A stretch of 15,993 nucleotides of DNA from Geosiphon pyriformis (lineage: Eukaryota; Glomeromycota; Glomeromycetes; Archaeosporales; Geosiphonaceae), in contig JAAOMT010000523.1 in NCBI GenBank assembly GCA_016748015.1, positions 859,336-875,328 of the forward strand. Direction: 5' to 3'. The position numbers and the translations under genes are program-made. How positions within the stretch are numbered: position 1 is the first letter of the stretch; each line of letters opens with the position of its first letter. Of the stretch, positions 1 through 10,881 are shown in pieces. Below the pieces are notes generated by a model that did not search any database, was not told where the DNA came from, and saw only the letters and a program-made list of their open reading frames with translations.

Positions 1-1005
1 TATATCGCCACTTGCGTTAAAAGCTCAACAATCACCACCGACAATATGGAAACCTGTTATTTTTGCTGTAGTTACATCTACCACAATATTCTCTGTTGCT
101 GTGGTAGTCGAAGAGCGTAGGAGAGAATCGCTAAAGAGACGTTTACAACGTTGGACAAACAAGTGGGATCTTTCCGTACATGATTGGCATCGGTACAGAG
201 CATGGCTAGCAGAATACAGCTTAGCTCGACAAGTCAAACGACTAGAATCCTTAGGAGTACCAAAGGAAATACAAAGAATTTGGACTCTTATATTTAAAAA
301 ATGGCATTATTTATCAGATAGCCAAAAAACTATGGGAGGCATTATCATAGTTAATGCGATTGTCTATGGAATGTGGCAGTTGAAAAGCCTTCATCCTTTG
401 ATGAACAGATATTTTTTGCATAACCCCTTATCGGGTCGTTCACTGACACTTTTAACTTCTGTATTCAGTCACCACGCGTTCTGGCACTTGGGATTAAATA
501 TGATGGCTCTTTATTCGCTCGGTAGCGTTGTTCATAATTCAATGGGACGGGAACAATTCCTCGCATTTTATATCACCTCTGGAATCTGGTCCTCATTAGT
601 CAGTCATATTTTATCGCTGAAATTTTCTCCACTGGCTAGAATTATCCCTTCGCTAGGTGCATCAGGAGCAATCTTTGCATGCCTCAGCTCATGTGCCGTA
701 CTATATCCAGATGCTTCTGTTTATATTATATTTCTACCGTTTTTCCCCATAAAGATTAGTTACGCACTTCCAGTTTTAATGTCTCTAGATTTCTTGGGGA
801 TTATCAGAAGATGGAAGATTTTCGATCATTATGTTAGTACTCAATTATCGTTTACTTATGATTATTTTTTTTCTTTGCAATGTTATGAACTAATTTTTTG
901 ACATACGAGTAGGCACATTTGGCTGGCGCATCGTTTGGTATCCTATATACAAAGTATGGCCATGAATATATATGGCAGCCATTGCATGCCCGCCTCATTT
1001 CCTAA
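1..1005 (+). CDS. PCP1: Mitochondrial rhomboid serine protease (Pcp1/PARL type), 5' partial, two exons visible
   Basis: This is an intramembrane serine protease of the inner mitochondrial membrane; yeast Pcp1 processes Mgm1 and Ccp1, and PARL processes PINK1. The visible exons are 2-832 and 913-1005 (stop TAA 1003-1005), giving 307 residues in frame from base 2. There is no in-frame stop back to the window edge, so the start and targeting peptide lie outside. The sequence shows a first hydrophobic segment (about residues 17-32), a basic matrix-type loop (VEERRRESLKRRLQR), the HLGLN motif (His codon 485-487, residue 162), GASGA with the catalytic Ser at codon 662-664 (residue 221), and AHLAGASFG with the catalytic His at codon 916-918 (residue 279). 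The intron 833-912 (GTTAGT...TAG, 80 bases) is phase 0. Splicing restores the family pattern FDHY-AHLAG; unspliced reading runs into a TGA at 899-901. Both catalytic residues and the oxyanion motif are present, so the protease should be active. Family assignment is firm; the mitochondrial subtype rests on the N-terminal helix and basic loop. Confidence 0.95.
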
Positions 1006-2298
1006 CAGGTCTTAGGACCACATGGCTGTGCTTGAAATTTGAATACTATGCATAAGCTTAGTCTTTTTTAAGGCTCACTTGGACTCACCACTTCTTGATT
1101 TGTTGGTTTCATCGTGCTGTTTCTTATGATCTCTATCCTACGGTTTGATCTTGTCATTTATTATTTGTAGGTCACACGTGCGCATTTCACTATGCGAAAA
1201 CGTCAATAAGGGGCTATTAAGAGGATGCCTTCTTTAAAATGGTTATCACGCACTGAACTGCTTTTCATATATTCAGCTATCGAATTTGAAATTATCTCAA
1301 ATATTCGGCTTCACGAAATTTCATTTGCTCCAACTGAGACTTTAATATTTGTTAATATCTCTTTGCCCGAAAGTATTGACACCTAAGTTTATTTTCAGTT
1401 ATAGCCCTAAGAACCAGTGTAAGCTATCTGCAGTCAGAGGTGCATGTGAGACATACTTTCTTTTTGATCGTAAAAAAAAATCAACAATGGATACTATTAG
1501 GGATTCCATAAAGATAGGAATTAGAGTCTTGTTATTTATCAATCTGGAAAAAAAACGAATCGAAATTTAGGTATATGCGTGCCTTTTAATACACGAAAAT
1601 TATTCCAAGAAAAAATGAGTAGGGATATTCGAAATCATCAATAAATGAATGTGAAAAAGTCGTTGAATGCCAGTTATTCCTATAAAATTTCGTGGTTTAC
1701 GTGGGAATAATCTTGGGCGGAAGATAACAGAGTTTAGTATGAGAAAAATGCTATTGAGGCTCGGAAAACAATCTGTTTTCTTTTACTTGAATTGAATTTT
1801 ATTTAGTTTGGGGAATTGCCGATGATACGATGCATCTCGTCGGTTTCGTGCCGTCAGAAACAAGAAATTTATTCTTTGACCATCGAGCGAGGATTAAAAG
1901 AACGAATGAGAATATCGTGACCAATAAAGGACTGGAGTAAACTGTCAACCCAGAGCCAGCGTAAGGCAACTTTTTTACGCAGTCTGGTGACAGATACAAC
2001 TTAGTTCTCTGAGAGATGACTACAGAATAAAATATATACAAAATGCAAAATAACTTTTTGCTATATCTAAAGCGTAGTGGAATATGTTGTAGTTTAGCTC
2101 AGGTTACAGCTCTGGGATATGACTCTTAGAAACCCACACCTACTATTATACTTTTGCACCTTCAAAATGTCTGTGTTGTGTTTCTGCCTTTTACTGCCAG
2201 CTACTTGTTATCGTCAAGCAAAACAACCAACATGGGAATTTTTTCGGATTCAAAAGTCCATTATTATCCACTCGCTTTCAATACTCTTTATGAAGATT
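1006..2298. other. Spacer without a supportable gene
   Basis: This stretch holds the 3' flank of the rhomboid gene and the 3' flank of the oppositely oriented acidic-protein gene. Base composition is mixed, not the extreme AT of the later desert. Open frames at 1349-1570 (+) and 1799-2041 (-) begin at TTG rather than ATG. Neither shows a domain I know, although the second has a hydrophobic stretch (SSPLLVTIFSFVLLILARW) and could be the last exon of an unseen minus-strand gene. I found no tRNA, snRNA or mobile-element signature. Confidence 0.5.
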
Positions 2299-2865
2299 TT
2301 AATTTTTTTTCTGCCGATACTGGAACCATTCATCTTCGTCACTGCAATAGCTTTTCTGCTGGTTCTCGATATTCATAAATTTATCATAGCAACTGCACCG
2401 GCCAGCGCGACGACACTCTGGGCGCCACATGGCTCCACACATTTTCTTTCGAGGATGAGATATTATTATCGCGTCGTCTGAGTCATTGCCGGAGTCCAGT
2501 TCATCGTCGGCATTTTCGCCGTCAGACTCTTCCGAAAATTGGTATGATGAGGAAGCGGGTGAGGAAGAAAAGGAAGAAAGTTCACTGTCGTTCTGGTGGA
2601 GGTTATCGTCAACGACTGAAAATGTATTATTATTAACCCTTTCGACATTTATTAGTTGAGTTTCATACCCGGCAAGCTCAACCTCTTCCACACTTAGGGT
2701 TGTGACAAGATTCTGAGTAACTTCGGAATTTGTTAAGTTGAAAGGGAAGTCTTTAATAAGCAAGTTCCAATCGACTGTGTCTTTTTGCTTTCCAAGTGTC
2801 ATTCTTGATTTTTTACTAGCTTTGGTTGCGTGAGCCTGAACCTCTTGGATTCTTTTTGACGACAT
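2299..2865 (-). CDS. Hypothetical acidic, serine-rich protein, 188 residues
   Basis: I do not recognise this gene. The frame runs from ATG at 2865-2863 to TAA at 2301-2299 without a needed intron. The N-terminus is basic (about residues 1-30, rich in Lys, Arg and Ser). A middle part around residues 85-135 is rich in Ser, Asp and Glu (SSFSSSPASSSYQFSEESDG and following). Then comes a short cysteine-containing module with Cys at 143, 151, 157, 159 and 174, beside aromatic and basic residues (MCGAMWRPECRRAGRCSCYD). There is no signal peptide or membrane segment. The biased composition fits a nuclear or nucleolar protein, and the clustered Cys could bind a metal, but both ideas are inference. An alternative end is possible: a GTATCG donor-like site lies in codons 182-184 (CCA|GTATCG), so a further exon could follow. 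It is a single-copy frame between the rhomboid gene and the AT desert with no operon-like partner. Confidence 0.6.
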   Translation of the reverse strand: MSSKRIQEVQAHATKASKKSRMTLGKQKDTVDWNLLIKDFPFNLTNSEVTQNLVTTLSVEEVELAGYETQLINVERVNNNTFSVVDDNLHQNDSELSSFSSSPASSSYQFSEESDGENADDELDSGNDSDDAIIISHPRKKMCGAMWRPECRRAGRCSCYDKFMNIENQQKSYCSDEDEWFQYRQKKN

Positions 2866-3289
2866 AGTGTTTTTTTTTGGGCGAGTTTTAAGACTGGTTC
2901 TGTTATGATCTTGTATGTGAATGGTGTTCTTTGTGAATAAAATTAATACCTGAAGAATTTTCTCTTTGATAAGACCAAAGAGTTTGTCAACTTTCCACGC
3001 GCGTTTTAATAATTGGAGGGAAAGCTATAAAGAAACCCAGAGAAAACGCAGGTATGAAATAACGTTGAATAAGAAAAAGGCGTGAGAATTCAAAAACTCT
3101 TGCCGTGGTGCGATTTTTGTTAATGATCCCATGTTTAGAAGCCAGCGAAAATTTCAAGGTAGAGGGTTCTCAAACTGTACTGATTTCGGAGTGATTTCTA
3201 GGGGACTTTGATTCATAAAGAGGGCCAATATTTGCATAATACCCCAATTCTCAAGATTATCGAAATTCATGATCATATGATAAGGCTTC
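2866..3289. other. Upstream flank of the acidic-protein gene
   Basis: This stretch of ordinary composition lies between the ATG of the minus-strand acidic-protein gene and the AT desert. It should contain that gene's promoter. I see no clear TATA box, binding-site array or open frame. Confidence 0.4.
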
Positions 3290-5925
3290 TTTGATTTATA
3301 AATTAAGATAAAAATAAGCAAGTTTTATCGCTTTTATTAAGAACAATAAATTTTACTTATTTTTATATATTTTTAAATGAATAAAGGCATTTAAAGTCGA
3401 CAATTTTGAAACCAAGTCATGTAATATTAAAATTTTGGGTTTTTCAATATCTTTTGAAATATTAATTATATTTTTAAACAATAAATTTTGTAAAAAATCT
3501 GTTAAAATTTTTATATATATTTATATAACTTTAAATTTTTTTTAAAAAATAACAAATTAAATTTAAAATTACAAAAACTACAATATTTTTTTGTTTATAA
3601 TTATTTTTTTAAGTTGTTTTTTATATATTTTAAAAAAGTTTAATTTACAATAAATTTGGAGTAAAAAATACAATATATAATTTTTGTTTAAAAAAATTAA
3701 ATTGTGCTATAAAAATATAATTAATAATTAAAATTAATGTAAAGTCTTAATCAATATAAATAATTAGTTATATAAAAAAACATAAATTGCATATTAATAA
3801 ATAGTAAATAAGTTTTAATTTATAAAATATTTAATTATTAAATACAAAATTCAATTATTGTATTAATTATATATTTTTGTTCTTGGTATTTTAAAAAAAT
3901 AATAAATATTTTTATAACTTAGTTTTTTAAAATTTTTATTTTATAATTAATTAAAATTTAGAAATATTAACAACATATTTAATAATATATATTATTATCA
4001 ACTAAAATTTAAATTATAATTATTGTTAACAATATTGTAAATTAAATTATTAAATCAAAATTACAATTATTATTATTAATTAGAATTAAGCTAAAAATTG
4101 TTTTAATTTTTAAATATTATTAATTATTTTTATTTTATTTTCTTATTATATTAATTGTATTTTTTTTTATTTAAATTATTATTAATATAAAGTTTTAATT
4201 TTATATATAAATAATAAAAAATAAAAATTATTAATTTACAATCATAATAAAATACTATATTTAAAATATGTAAAATTTTTAATTTTTAATACAAAATAAA
4301 ATTTAAGTAATTAAGTAAATTACAAATAATTTAAGTTAAAGTTTATGTATTTTAAATATATTTTAAATAAAATTTAATTAATTTAGATTAAAATTTTTAA
4401 AATAATCAATAATTTACTAAAATTTATATTTAATTTTAAGAAGTAATAAATAATTTAATAAAAACAAAAACTTAAAAACATTATTATAAAAAAATTATTA
4501 AATAGTAAATTCCATAATTTAATACTAGAATAATATTAATAATTTAAAATTTTTGAATATATTTAAAGAATTTGATAATTGAATTCTTTGTATAATAAAT
4601 AAAATTTTTTTTAATGACTAATAATGCTTAATATTTAATTTTTTAGCATAATAATTAGTTTATTCTAATATTTTTTATTTTTTTAATAGGCAATATTGGT
4701 TTTTTAATTATTTTCTTTATTATTTCTTATATTTTTTACCAAACAATTTTTAATATTATAATTTTAATGCTTTACTTTAATAAATTAATAATTTTTTAAA
4801 ATACAACAACAATAAATAAATAAAACAAAATAAAATACAATAAAATAAAAAAATTAATATTTTATTAATAGTTATAATTAAAAGTTATTGTTTTAATATA
4901 ATTAGATTTTTTTCATATTAATATTCAAAAATAGTTAGAGTGTAAAATTAATATTTTTTATTAATTATTTTAAGTAATAAATTTTTAATTTTTGAAATAA
5001 AAAGATAAAAATAATAAAAATAATTAATAAAAAAATTATTTTAAAAGAATTGTTTTTTTGTTTTTAAAGCTATTATTATATATATAAATTTTTATAATAT
5101 AAAATTTCTAGAATTTCTAGTAATTTTTATATTTTTTTTAATTATTGTTAAAATTTTTGGTATTTTGGGATTTTTGTCTGTATTTTTAAAATTTTTGATT
5201 TTATGTTATTTACTAATATTTAATATATAATTGATTAATTTATGCTATATTAATAATTGTTTTGTTTTTTTTATTACTTTATAAGTAATAATATACAATA
5301 AATATTTAAATAGTAATAGTTTTTACAATAAAATTTATAAAAACAAATTTTTTTTTATTTGTTTTATTAAAAATTAATAAATTTACAATTGTTTAATTAT
5401 TAATTATTAACATATTAGTTTATTTTAAACTATTATATTTAGAATAAGTATTATTATTATTGTTTAAAAAAATATTTTTTTGGAATTTTTAAAACCAAAA
5501 TAATTTATTATTGAGTTTTATGTTTTTTTAAAATTTATTAATTATTATATCTAAAAACTTTTTATAATTGAAATTAGATAATAATTATTTTAAAAATTTG
5601 GATTTAAATGTTAGCTTACAGTTTTTTTTCAATATTTTAAAATATATATTGCATTAATAAAATTAAGCCAAAATTTTAGCAACAATATATGAATAATAAA
5701 ATTGGTGTTATTATTAACAAAATAATTGTTTTTAAAAACATATCAAAAATTGATATAATAAAATATAATAACTTCAATTTACAATAAATTTTTAATATTA
5801 AAAATAAATGATAATAACTATAAATTTTAATTTTTTTTTATAATCAAACATTTTTAATAAAACAATTACAATAATCAATAGAAATAATTTGTTATTTATG
5901 ATTTTTCAACTTTGTGTAATACGTA
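3290..5925. other. Extreme AT-rich gene desert, about 2.6 kb
   Basis: From about 3290 to 5925 the sequence is almost entirely A and T. In individual 60-base lines that I counted, G plus C made up about 5-15%, against a visibly higher share in the gene-bearing flanks. No open frame of appreciable length occurs on either strand. The content is an irregular mix of A-runs, T-runs and TAAT-type words; I see no tandem unit, terminal inverted repeats, tRNA or ribosomal-like block. The boundaries are fairly sharp, and the right edge stops about 85 bases before the ING start codon. Candidate explanations are a mutationally decayed insert (cytosine deamination or RIP-like), an organelle-derived fragment, a matrix-attachment or nucleosome-free region, or a centromere-like AT block. 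The sequence alone does not decide among them. Confidence 0.85.
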
Positions 5926-6009
5926 ATGACTTACATTTTCATTTAGTTGACTTTTTATTAAAGTAACAACACACTTTCTGAGCTCTTAATTCGATTCATA
6001 AATACGAAT

Positions 6010-8056
6010 ATGATTAATATGGCCGACGCTATCGTAGACGCCAATGAGTATTTGATGGAGTATCTAGCAAGTACGTAAACTTATATAGCTCCTTTTTTCA
6101 TTTCTTACAGTTGAAATCTAAACGTACTATTTTTTTGACTAACCTCCCCGTAATCACAGGCATTGATAACCTTTCACCAGAGATCAATCATTTATTCAGC
6201 GAAGTAGAGAGCAAGGACAAACAAGTTGAAGGTTTAGTTTCAGTTATTTTCTATCCTCACAAAATATTTGATCTGCCAAAAAATTTTATTTCATCAATAT
6301 CGGCTTTCAAAGACCAATTATTTGAACAACAAATCTAATTGTATGCTTATTTAACATCCAGATCTTCGCAAAAACATGAAGAACCTTCAAAAAAGACTTT
6401 GGAATATGATGGATGGTGTGTCATCAGAAGATGAAAGTGGGGAAGGCGACGAGGATGATGAAGATGAACCCCGGTTTTCAATTAAGAGACGACGAATAGA
6501 TAGTTTAAATGAAGATATAAAAAAATACACTGAGCAGGAACTTGTACAAAAAATACGCGATGGGTATGCAAAAGCGATTCAGCTTTCTGATGAGAAGTGT
6601 GAAATTGTGGCTAAAGCTCTGAATTTGGTAAAAGTTTACAATCCTTGATTATATGCTTCTATTTACTTTAATTTCTTATTTTAGTTTGCTTATATCATTC
6701 ACCCTTTCAGGTAAAACGTCATACAAAGCGTATGGAGGACGACTTTGTTGCCTTATTCCCACATCACTCTCTACCTTCAGCGGCTGCAAACCTACCAAAT
6801 GTTAATACAGCTAATGCAGCCCTGATACAAGCCATCGCCACAAATCCTATGTCTAATTTGGGACAGGTCCATGCTGAATTTGATTCCTTATCTCGGCGAT
6901 CACCTAGTCTTGAATCCGAAGATTCTCAATTCTGTAAAGCATCATAATAGAGTTATTGAATTCTAATTTAATTAGCAAATCGATCCTACCTTCTAACAAT
7001 ATTGTTTCTTAGCGTTGCCATTCCTTCCAAATCCTCAAAATGGTGGATCTCTGACAACTTTAGGCTTAAGAGGAAGGAAATAGTTTAAAGTCGAGGGTTA
7101 CCAAATTCATTCGTAATTTAACGTGATTTTTTGAAATTTTGAATTTAGGACGTAAATCAGGTTCTAATCTTGGGAGAAAACGAGGTTCAAGGTAAGATTC
7201 TTTAATCAAAATGCTATATATCATATTTTCTTGAACTATTATTTTTTGGTGATTATAATTGGATCTGCTATTTAGAACACCGACCTACACAAATACCAAT
7301 AACAACAATAATACCCAAAAAGGAATTAAATTTCGAATTACCACCGAGGATTATCAATTTGGTACATCAGATAATTCGTCACATCAGACCTTTAGTGATT
7401 TTACCGGATTGGAGTTCGTTCCAACTACGGAAGACACCGGATATACCGAGGATGTCATATCTACCTCCAGTTTTGTAGGGATGTCTGGTTTGGAACCCAC
7501 ATACTGTATTTGTAATCAAGTTAGTTTTGGAGAAATGATCGGATGCGATGGGGAGGTACGTTAATTGTCAATATATTGCGGAGTAGAGCTTTTAAAAGTC
7601 ATACTTATTGAAATTTAAACTTGCAGAATTGTCGTTACGAATGGTTCCACATAGGGTGTGTTGGCCTAGAAAAAGTCCCAAAGGGCAAATGGTTTTGTGA
7701 TACATGTGCTAAGACTAATATTCCTGCTCCGCCCGTTAAGAAAAGGAAACGAGGTCGCCCTGTTGGATCGTAAGTGTTGTTCAACATTTTTTTGGGTTTT
7801 TATATATTGTGGTTATTCACATATACCTATAATCTTACTCTTCAGAACAAAAAGTCATATTACGACTAATGAAGAATTTTTGCAGGAAGAAATTACTGGT
7901 CTTGGTGGGCATGTTAGTTCTGCAGTGGAATCAGAACTTTTGGTTGGCTCTAATTCGCAGTCTTCCTCAAATTCTGAATCGGATTCATCGTCAGTTGCTG
8001 AATCACCGGCAAGTTCGCCGCTCCCAGTACCAGCAAATTCTAACTTTACTTTGTAA
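6010..8056 (+). CDS. ING-family chromatin reader with C-terminal PHD finger, nine exons
   Basis: ING proteins are subunits of histone acetyltransferase or deacetylase complexes (fungal Yng1, Yng2, Pho23), and their PHD fingers read histone H3 trimethylated on Lys4. Exons: 6010-6070, 6160-6231, 6362-6627, 6711-6933, 7013-7042, 7149-7191, 7276-7555, 7627-7769, 7846-8056, which join in frame to 442 residues. Residues 14-133 form the ING N-terminal helical domain (EYLMEYLASIDNLSPEINHL; KDKQVEDLRK), interrupted by an acidic loop (SSEDESGEGDEDDEDEPRF). Residues 134-300 are low-complexity linker. The PHD finger has the complete C4HC3 set at C309, C311, C322, C327, H333, C336, C349 and C352. Y308, M319, D323 and W331 sit where H3K4me3 readers keep their cage and contact residues. 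A polybasic KKRKRGRP segment (363-370, AT-hook-like) and a Ser-rich tail follow. The N-terminus looks most like Yng2/NuA4, but the exact paralogue is uncertain. ATG 6019 is an alternative start. The donor of exon 5 is the weakest boundary. Confidence 0.94.
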
Positions 8057-8370
8057 TATATGGTCCGTTAATCAAATCCTGCACATCGATCTTTTATATA
8101 CGTTAACAAATTTGTTTTCATCTTCGTCAAGTCATTTATAATTTATTTTGTAAGCTTTCAATTGAACATTTTAATGGCACTAGAAGTGTATGGTATTTTT
8201 TAAAAAGATATCGATGACATCAACTTCGCTAATTGGGAAATACAATATACCGACTGGGTGCTGTGGAGAGTTTGAAGTATATTAAAACCGAAAATTACTG
8301 TTATGCTTTTAAGCTAAGATAATTCTGAGACTTAATTTTTTTCAAGACCGAGGCCTTCGTGGCTTTATAA
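8057..8370. other. Convergent intergenic gap between ING and TRM11 genes
   Basis: The 314 bases between the ING stop codon (plus strand) and the TRM11 stop codon (minus strand) must hold both 3' untranslated regions and both polyadenylation sites. I see no open frame, RNA gene or repeat in it. The gap is short enough that the two transcripts may overlap tail to tail. Confidence 0.7.
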
Positions 8371-10881
8371 TCATGTTTTCGATTCCGCTAATCCATTAAT
8401 AATTTGTGAACTATTGTTTTCATTATCTTGTTTATTCTTTTTTTGAACCGAATTTTTAAGATTTCCCTTATTATTGTGCCATCTAATCCACGTTTGTTCT
8501 CGTTTCGCGTGTTCTTCTGATTTGAATGAGAAGTACTATTTTTCACCCAAAAACGTTAACTTCCATAAAATTATGGAAAAATTCGAATTAAGATTTTAAA
8601 TAGAATAACCCAAACCTTTTCCCGAAAATGATAATGCCCCGGTTTCTTGTTACTTTCTTCGATGTTGGGATTTGTATTTACATTCTGATCACTGGTAAGA
8701 GGATTGCCTGTCTGATAAATAGTCTCCAATCCTTTGTAATTATCATTCACATAAGCACGGTAAACACCAAGGACATTTTTCTTTGATTTTTCCATGGTGA
8801 TTAGCCGGCGACTCCACGCGCCAAAACTTTGCTCGCTATTTGATATTAGTTTCATACAAGGATGAGAAGGTATATCCTCTTTTGTGTATCTTGATTTTTC
8901 GTGAAATATATGTCCAGCAGAAGAATGTTATAGACAAGCAAAATAAACTATCGTAAGGATAAAGTAAATGTAATCGTTTTTGAGAAAGCAGATAAAATAC
9001 AAACTCTTCTACAACAGTAGGTAGCCAATATACTAGCCGACCACCAACTACCAAGAATTGAGCGGCAAATTCCAAAAGATCTTTAAGGACTTGGGACATT
9101 TCATATGGTTTTGTGGGTGGATAATAACCCTCACGTCTTTGAGAGGCGAGAAATAAAGAATGTTTTCAGTGGAATTAAAAGAAAGATAATAACTTCTTTT
9201 CAAAGTGATTGATTACTTGTAAGCTGGTAGCTCATCAGCCGGTTTCGGCTTTATTGGCTTTTCATCTCGCTGCCCAAGTGTCTTCGCTCCCGCTCTTACA
9301 CCATATGGGGCTGATTAAGAAATATGGGTTTCAGCGTTTAAGATAAGGCGCGCTTCACCCAGATTATCAGATACTTACGATCAGTTACAATAGCATCAAA
9401 CCACAAGTTTTCCCGCCATGGATGATGACATATATCGAACACAAGTGTGTCCAAAATTTGATTTGAGAGGTTATACTGTTTGGCATTCGTCTTTACAGAT
9501 TTACTTCCTTTAAAAATTGCGCATATTCGTTTGAGTTCTTATGAGTTGGTTTCATCTTGCCACCTTCGTGTTGAATAAGATAAACGTTACCTTGTCCACG
9601 AATTTGTCTTCCATCAATATCAGATCCAAATGTAAAGGCGCCTGACTGTGCACATGTGAGAAGGAAGCTACCGGTACCCACAAAAGGATCATATATTATT
9701 TTTCCGGGAGCCGCCTAGATGAGAAAAAAAAGTTGTAAATAAAATTGCCAACTTGGATTTTCAACTTAGGTATGAAAACACAATTACGAGTGGTCTTGAA
9801 TAAACATGTTACAAACCAGAGCCTGGTTGGCCATTATCAAAGACAACTCGGCATCCATTGTGGTGTTTCCTATATAATTACGTTTCTTTACATCAAAAGT
9901 TTGAATCAAGCCACGTTCCCCGGATGCAATCTGTTAGGATGAAACAAAAATCAGGTCAAAATCAAAAAAGAATTTTGGGAAAAAAACCCAAAGCAAACAT
10001 TTTAAAAAAAAAATAAGAAAACGGAAATTGCCTACGAAACGACCAAAATATATCGCTATGGGTTCCGGAGGAGGGGCCGCTGCGTTTAAATCAATCCCAT
10101 AATCTTCCATCACTGAGAATACCACTGCAGGATGTTTCAAATCGATAGCGCCCTTGAAGCTCAAATATGAAAAAGAATTTATAACGCGTAATTGATGAGT
10201 TGCGGAACATGTGGATCCGAAAGCGGATACAATAAATTTGAATGATTGCTGTAAATATTTTGGCTGTTACATAAAATTGAGAAACTTTTTTGAGTAAAAA
10301 AAAAAAAAAAAGTTTCATTTAAAGAACAATTTTCAATTTGATCGAGGGATATTCTCACCCATTTCTCGGGATTTTGTTTAACTTGCGCGTGAACTTGTTC
10401 ATAAGTTGCACCAGATCCCCATAGTTCATAAATATTTCTAACGAGAAAAACAGTTTCCATTAAATTTTCAATCGGGGAAAATTCAAGATAAAAATTATTT
10501 ATAGCAGACAAACTTTATCAAGATAGCGCGTTTAACAAGTCGCGCGGCTTGTTCGTCCGTATCGATATCGACCACAAAAAAAGGTGACTAAAAAATTTCC
10601 CGTTATTTTCGAGGTTTTCAGTTTAAACAGCAACACCGGCCAAACACCCTGTACTGTAACTTTAAGACGTACGTCTTTTTTGTAAGTTTGTTCATCAAAT
10701 TTCACTACCAGATTTTCAAGTTGTGCAAGTGAATCAAGTTCCGGTAGACGAAATTCCTCGTGAGCTTTGTGAAAAAGATTTAAAGAATAAAAAATAACGA
10801 GTTTAATTTCTACCGACTTTTCTGGGTTGGTAGCACTTTGAATTTTTTACCTTGAGCAAACTGTATCAAGTATTTTGGCAT
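8371..10881 (-). CDS. TRM11: tRNA (guanine-10-N2)-methyltransferase catalytic subunit, twelve exons
   Basis: Trm11, with its activator Trm112, methylates the N2 of guanosine 10 in cytoplasmic tRNAs using S-adenosylmethionine. Exons in transcript order: 10851-10881, 10673-10764, 10514-10587, 10359-10437, 10036-10248, 9817-9930, 9591-9714, 9379-9507, 9217-9310, 9001-9136, 8616-8876, 8371-8535. They join in frame to 503 residues. The start is the ATG at 10881 (MPKYLIQFAQ), followed by EEFRLPELDSLAQ, typical of the family. The N-terminal half (to about 160) is the THUMP-containing region. Motif I is DPFVGTG at 210-216, the SAM-binding acidic motif SDID at 232-235, and the catalytic motif IV DPPYG at 285-289. 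Downstream are GGRLVYWLP and SRRLITMEKSKK, also family hallmarks. All introns are GT-AG, 68-124 bases. At about 503 residues it is longer than yeast (433) and human (463) forms, mainly through a Lys/Asn-rich tail of some 45 residues. All key catalytic motifs are intact. Confidence 0.96.

Noticed and set aside
1349-1570. 73-residue plus-strand frame
   Set aside because: It starts at TTG, is AT-driven and rich in Lys and Ile, and shows no domain, splice logic or neighbour relation.
1799-2041. 80-residue minus-strand frame with a hydrophobic segment
   Set aside because: It lacks an ATG start and I recognise no family. It could be a terminal exon, but no convincing upstream exon was found, so it is only mentioned within the spacer.
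2088-2150. tRNA-like stretch resembling an A box (TTAGCTCAGGTTACAGC)
   Set aside because: The D-arm pairing is imperfect, no GGTTCGAATCC-type B box follows at the right distance, and no acceptor stem closes.
2119-2481. Two overlapping plus-strand frames at 2119-2481 and 2154-2378
   Set aside because: They lie antisense to, or just downstream of, the acidic-protein frame on the minus strand, which has better coding character.
9541-9590. In-frame coding through GNVYLIQHEGGKMKPTHKN in TRM11
   Set aside because: This is intron 7 (9508-9590), which happens to be open. Splicing from CAAG|GTAACG to AAAG|GAAGT gives GQGSKSVKTNAKQYNL, which matches the family far better.
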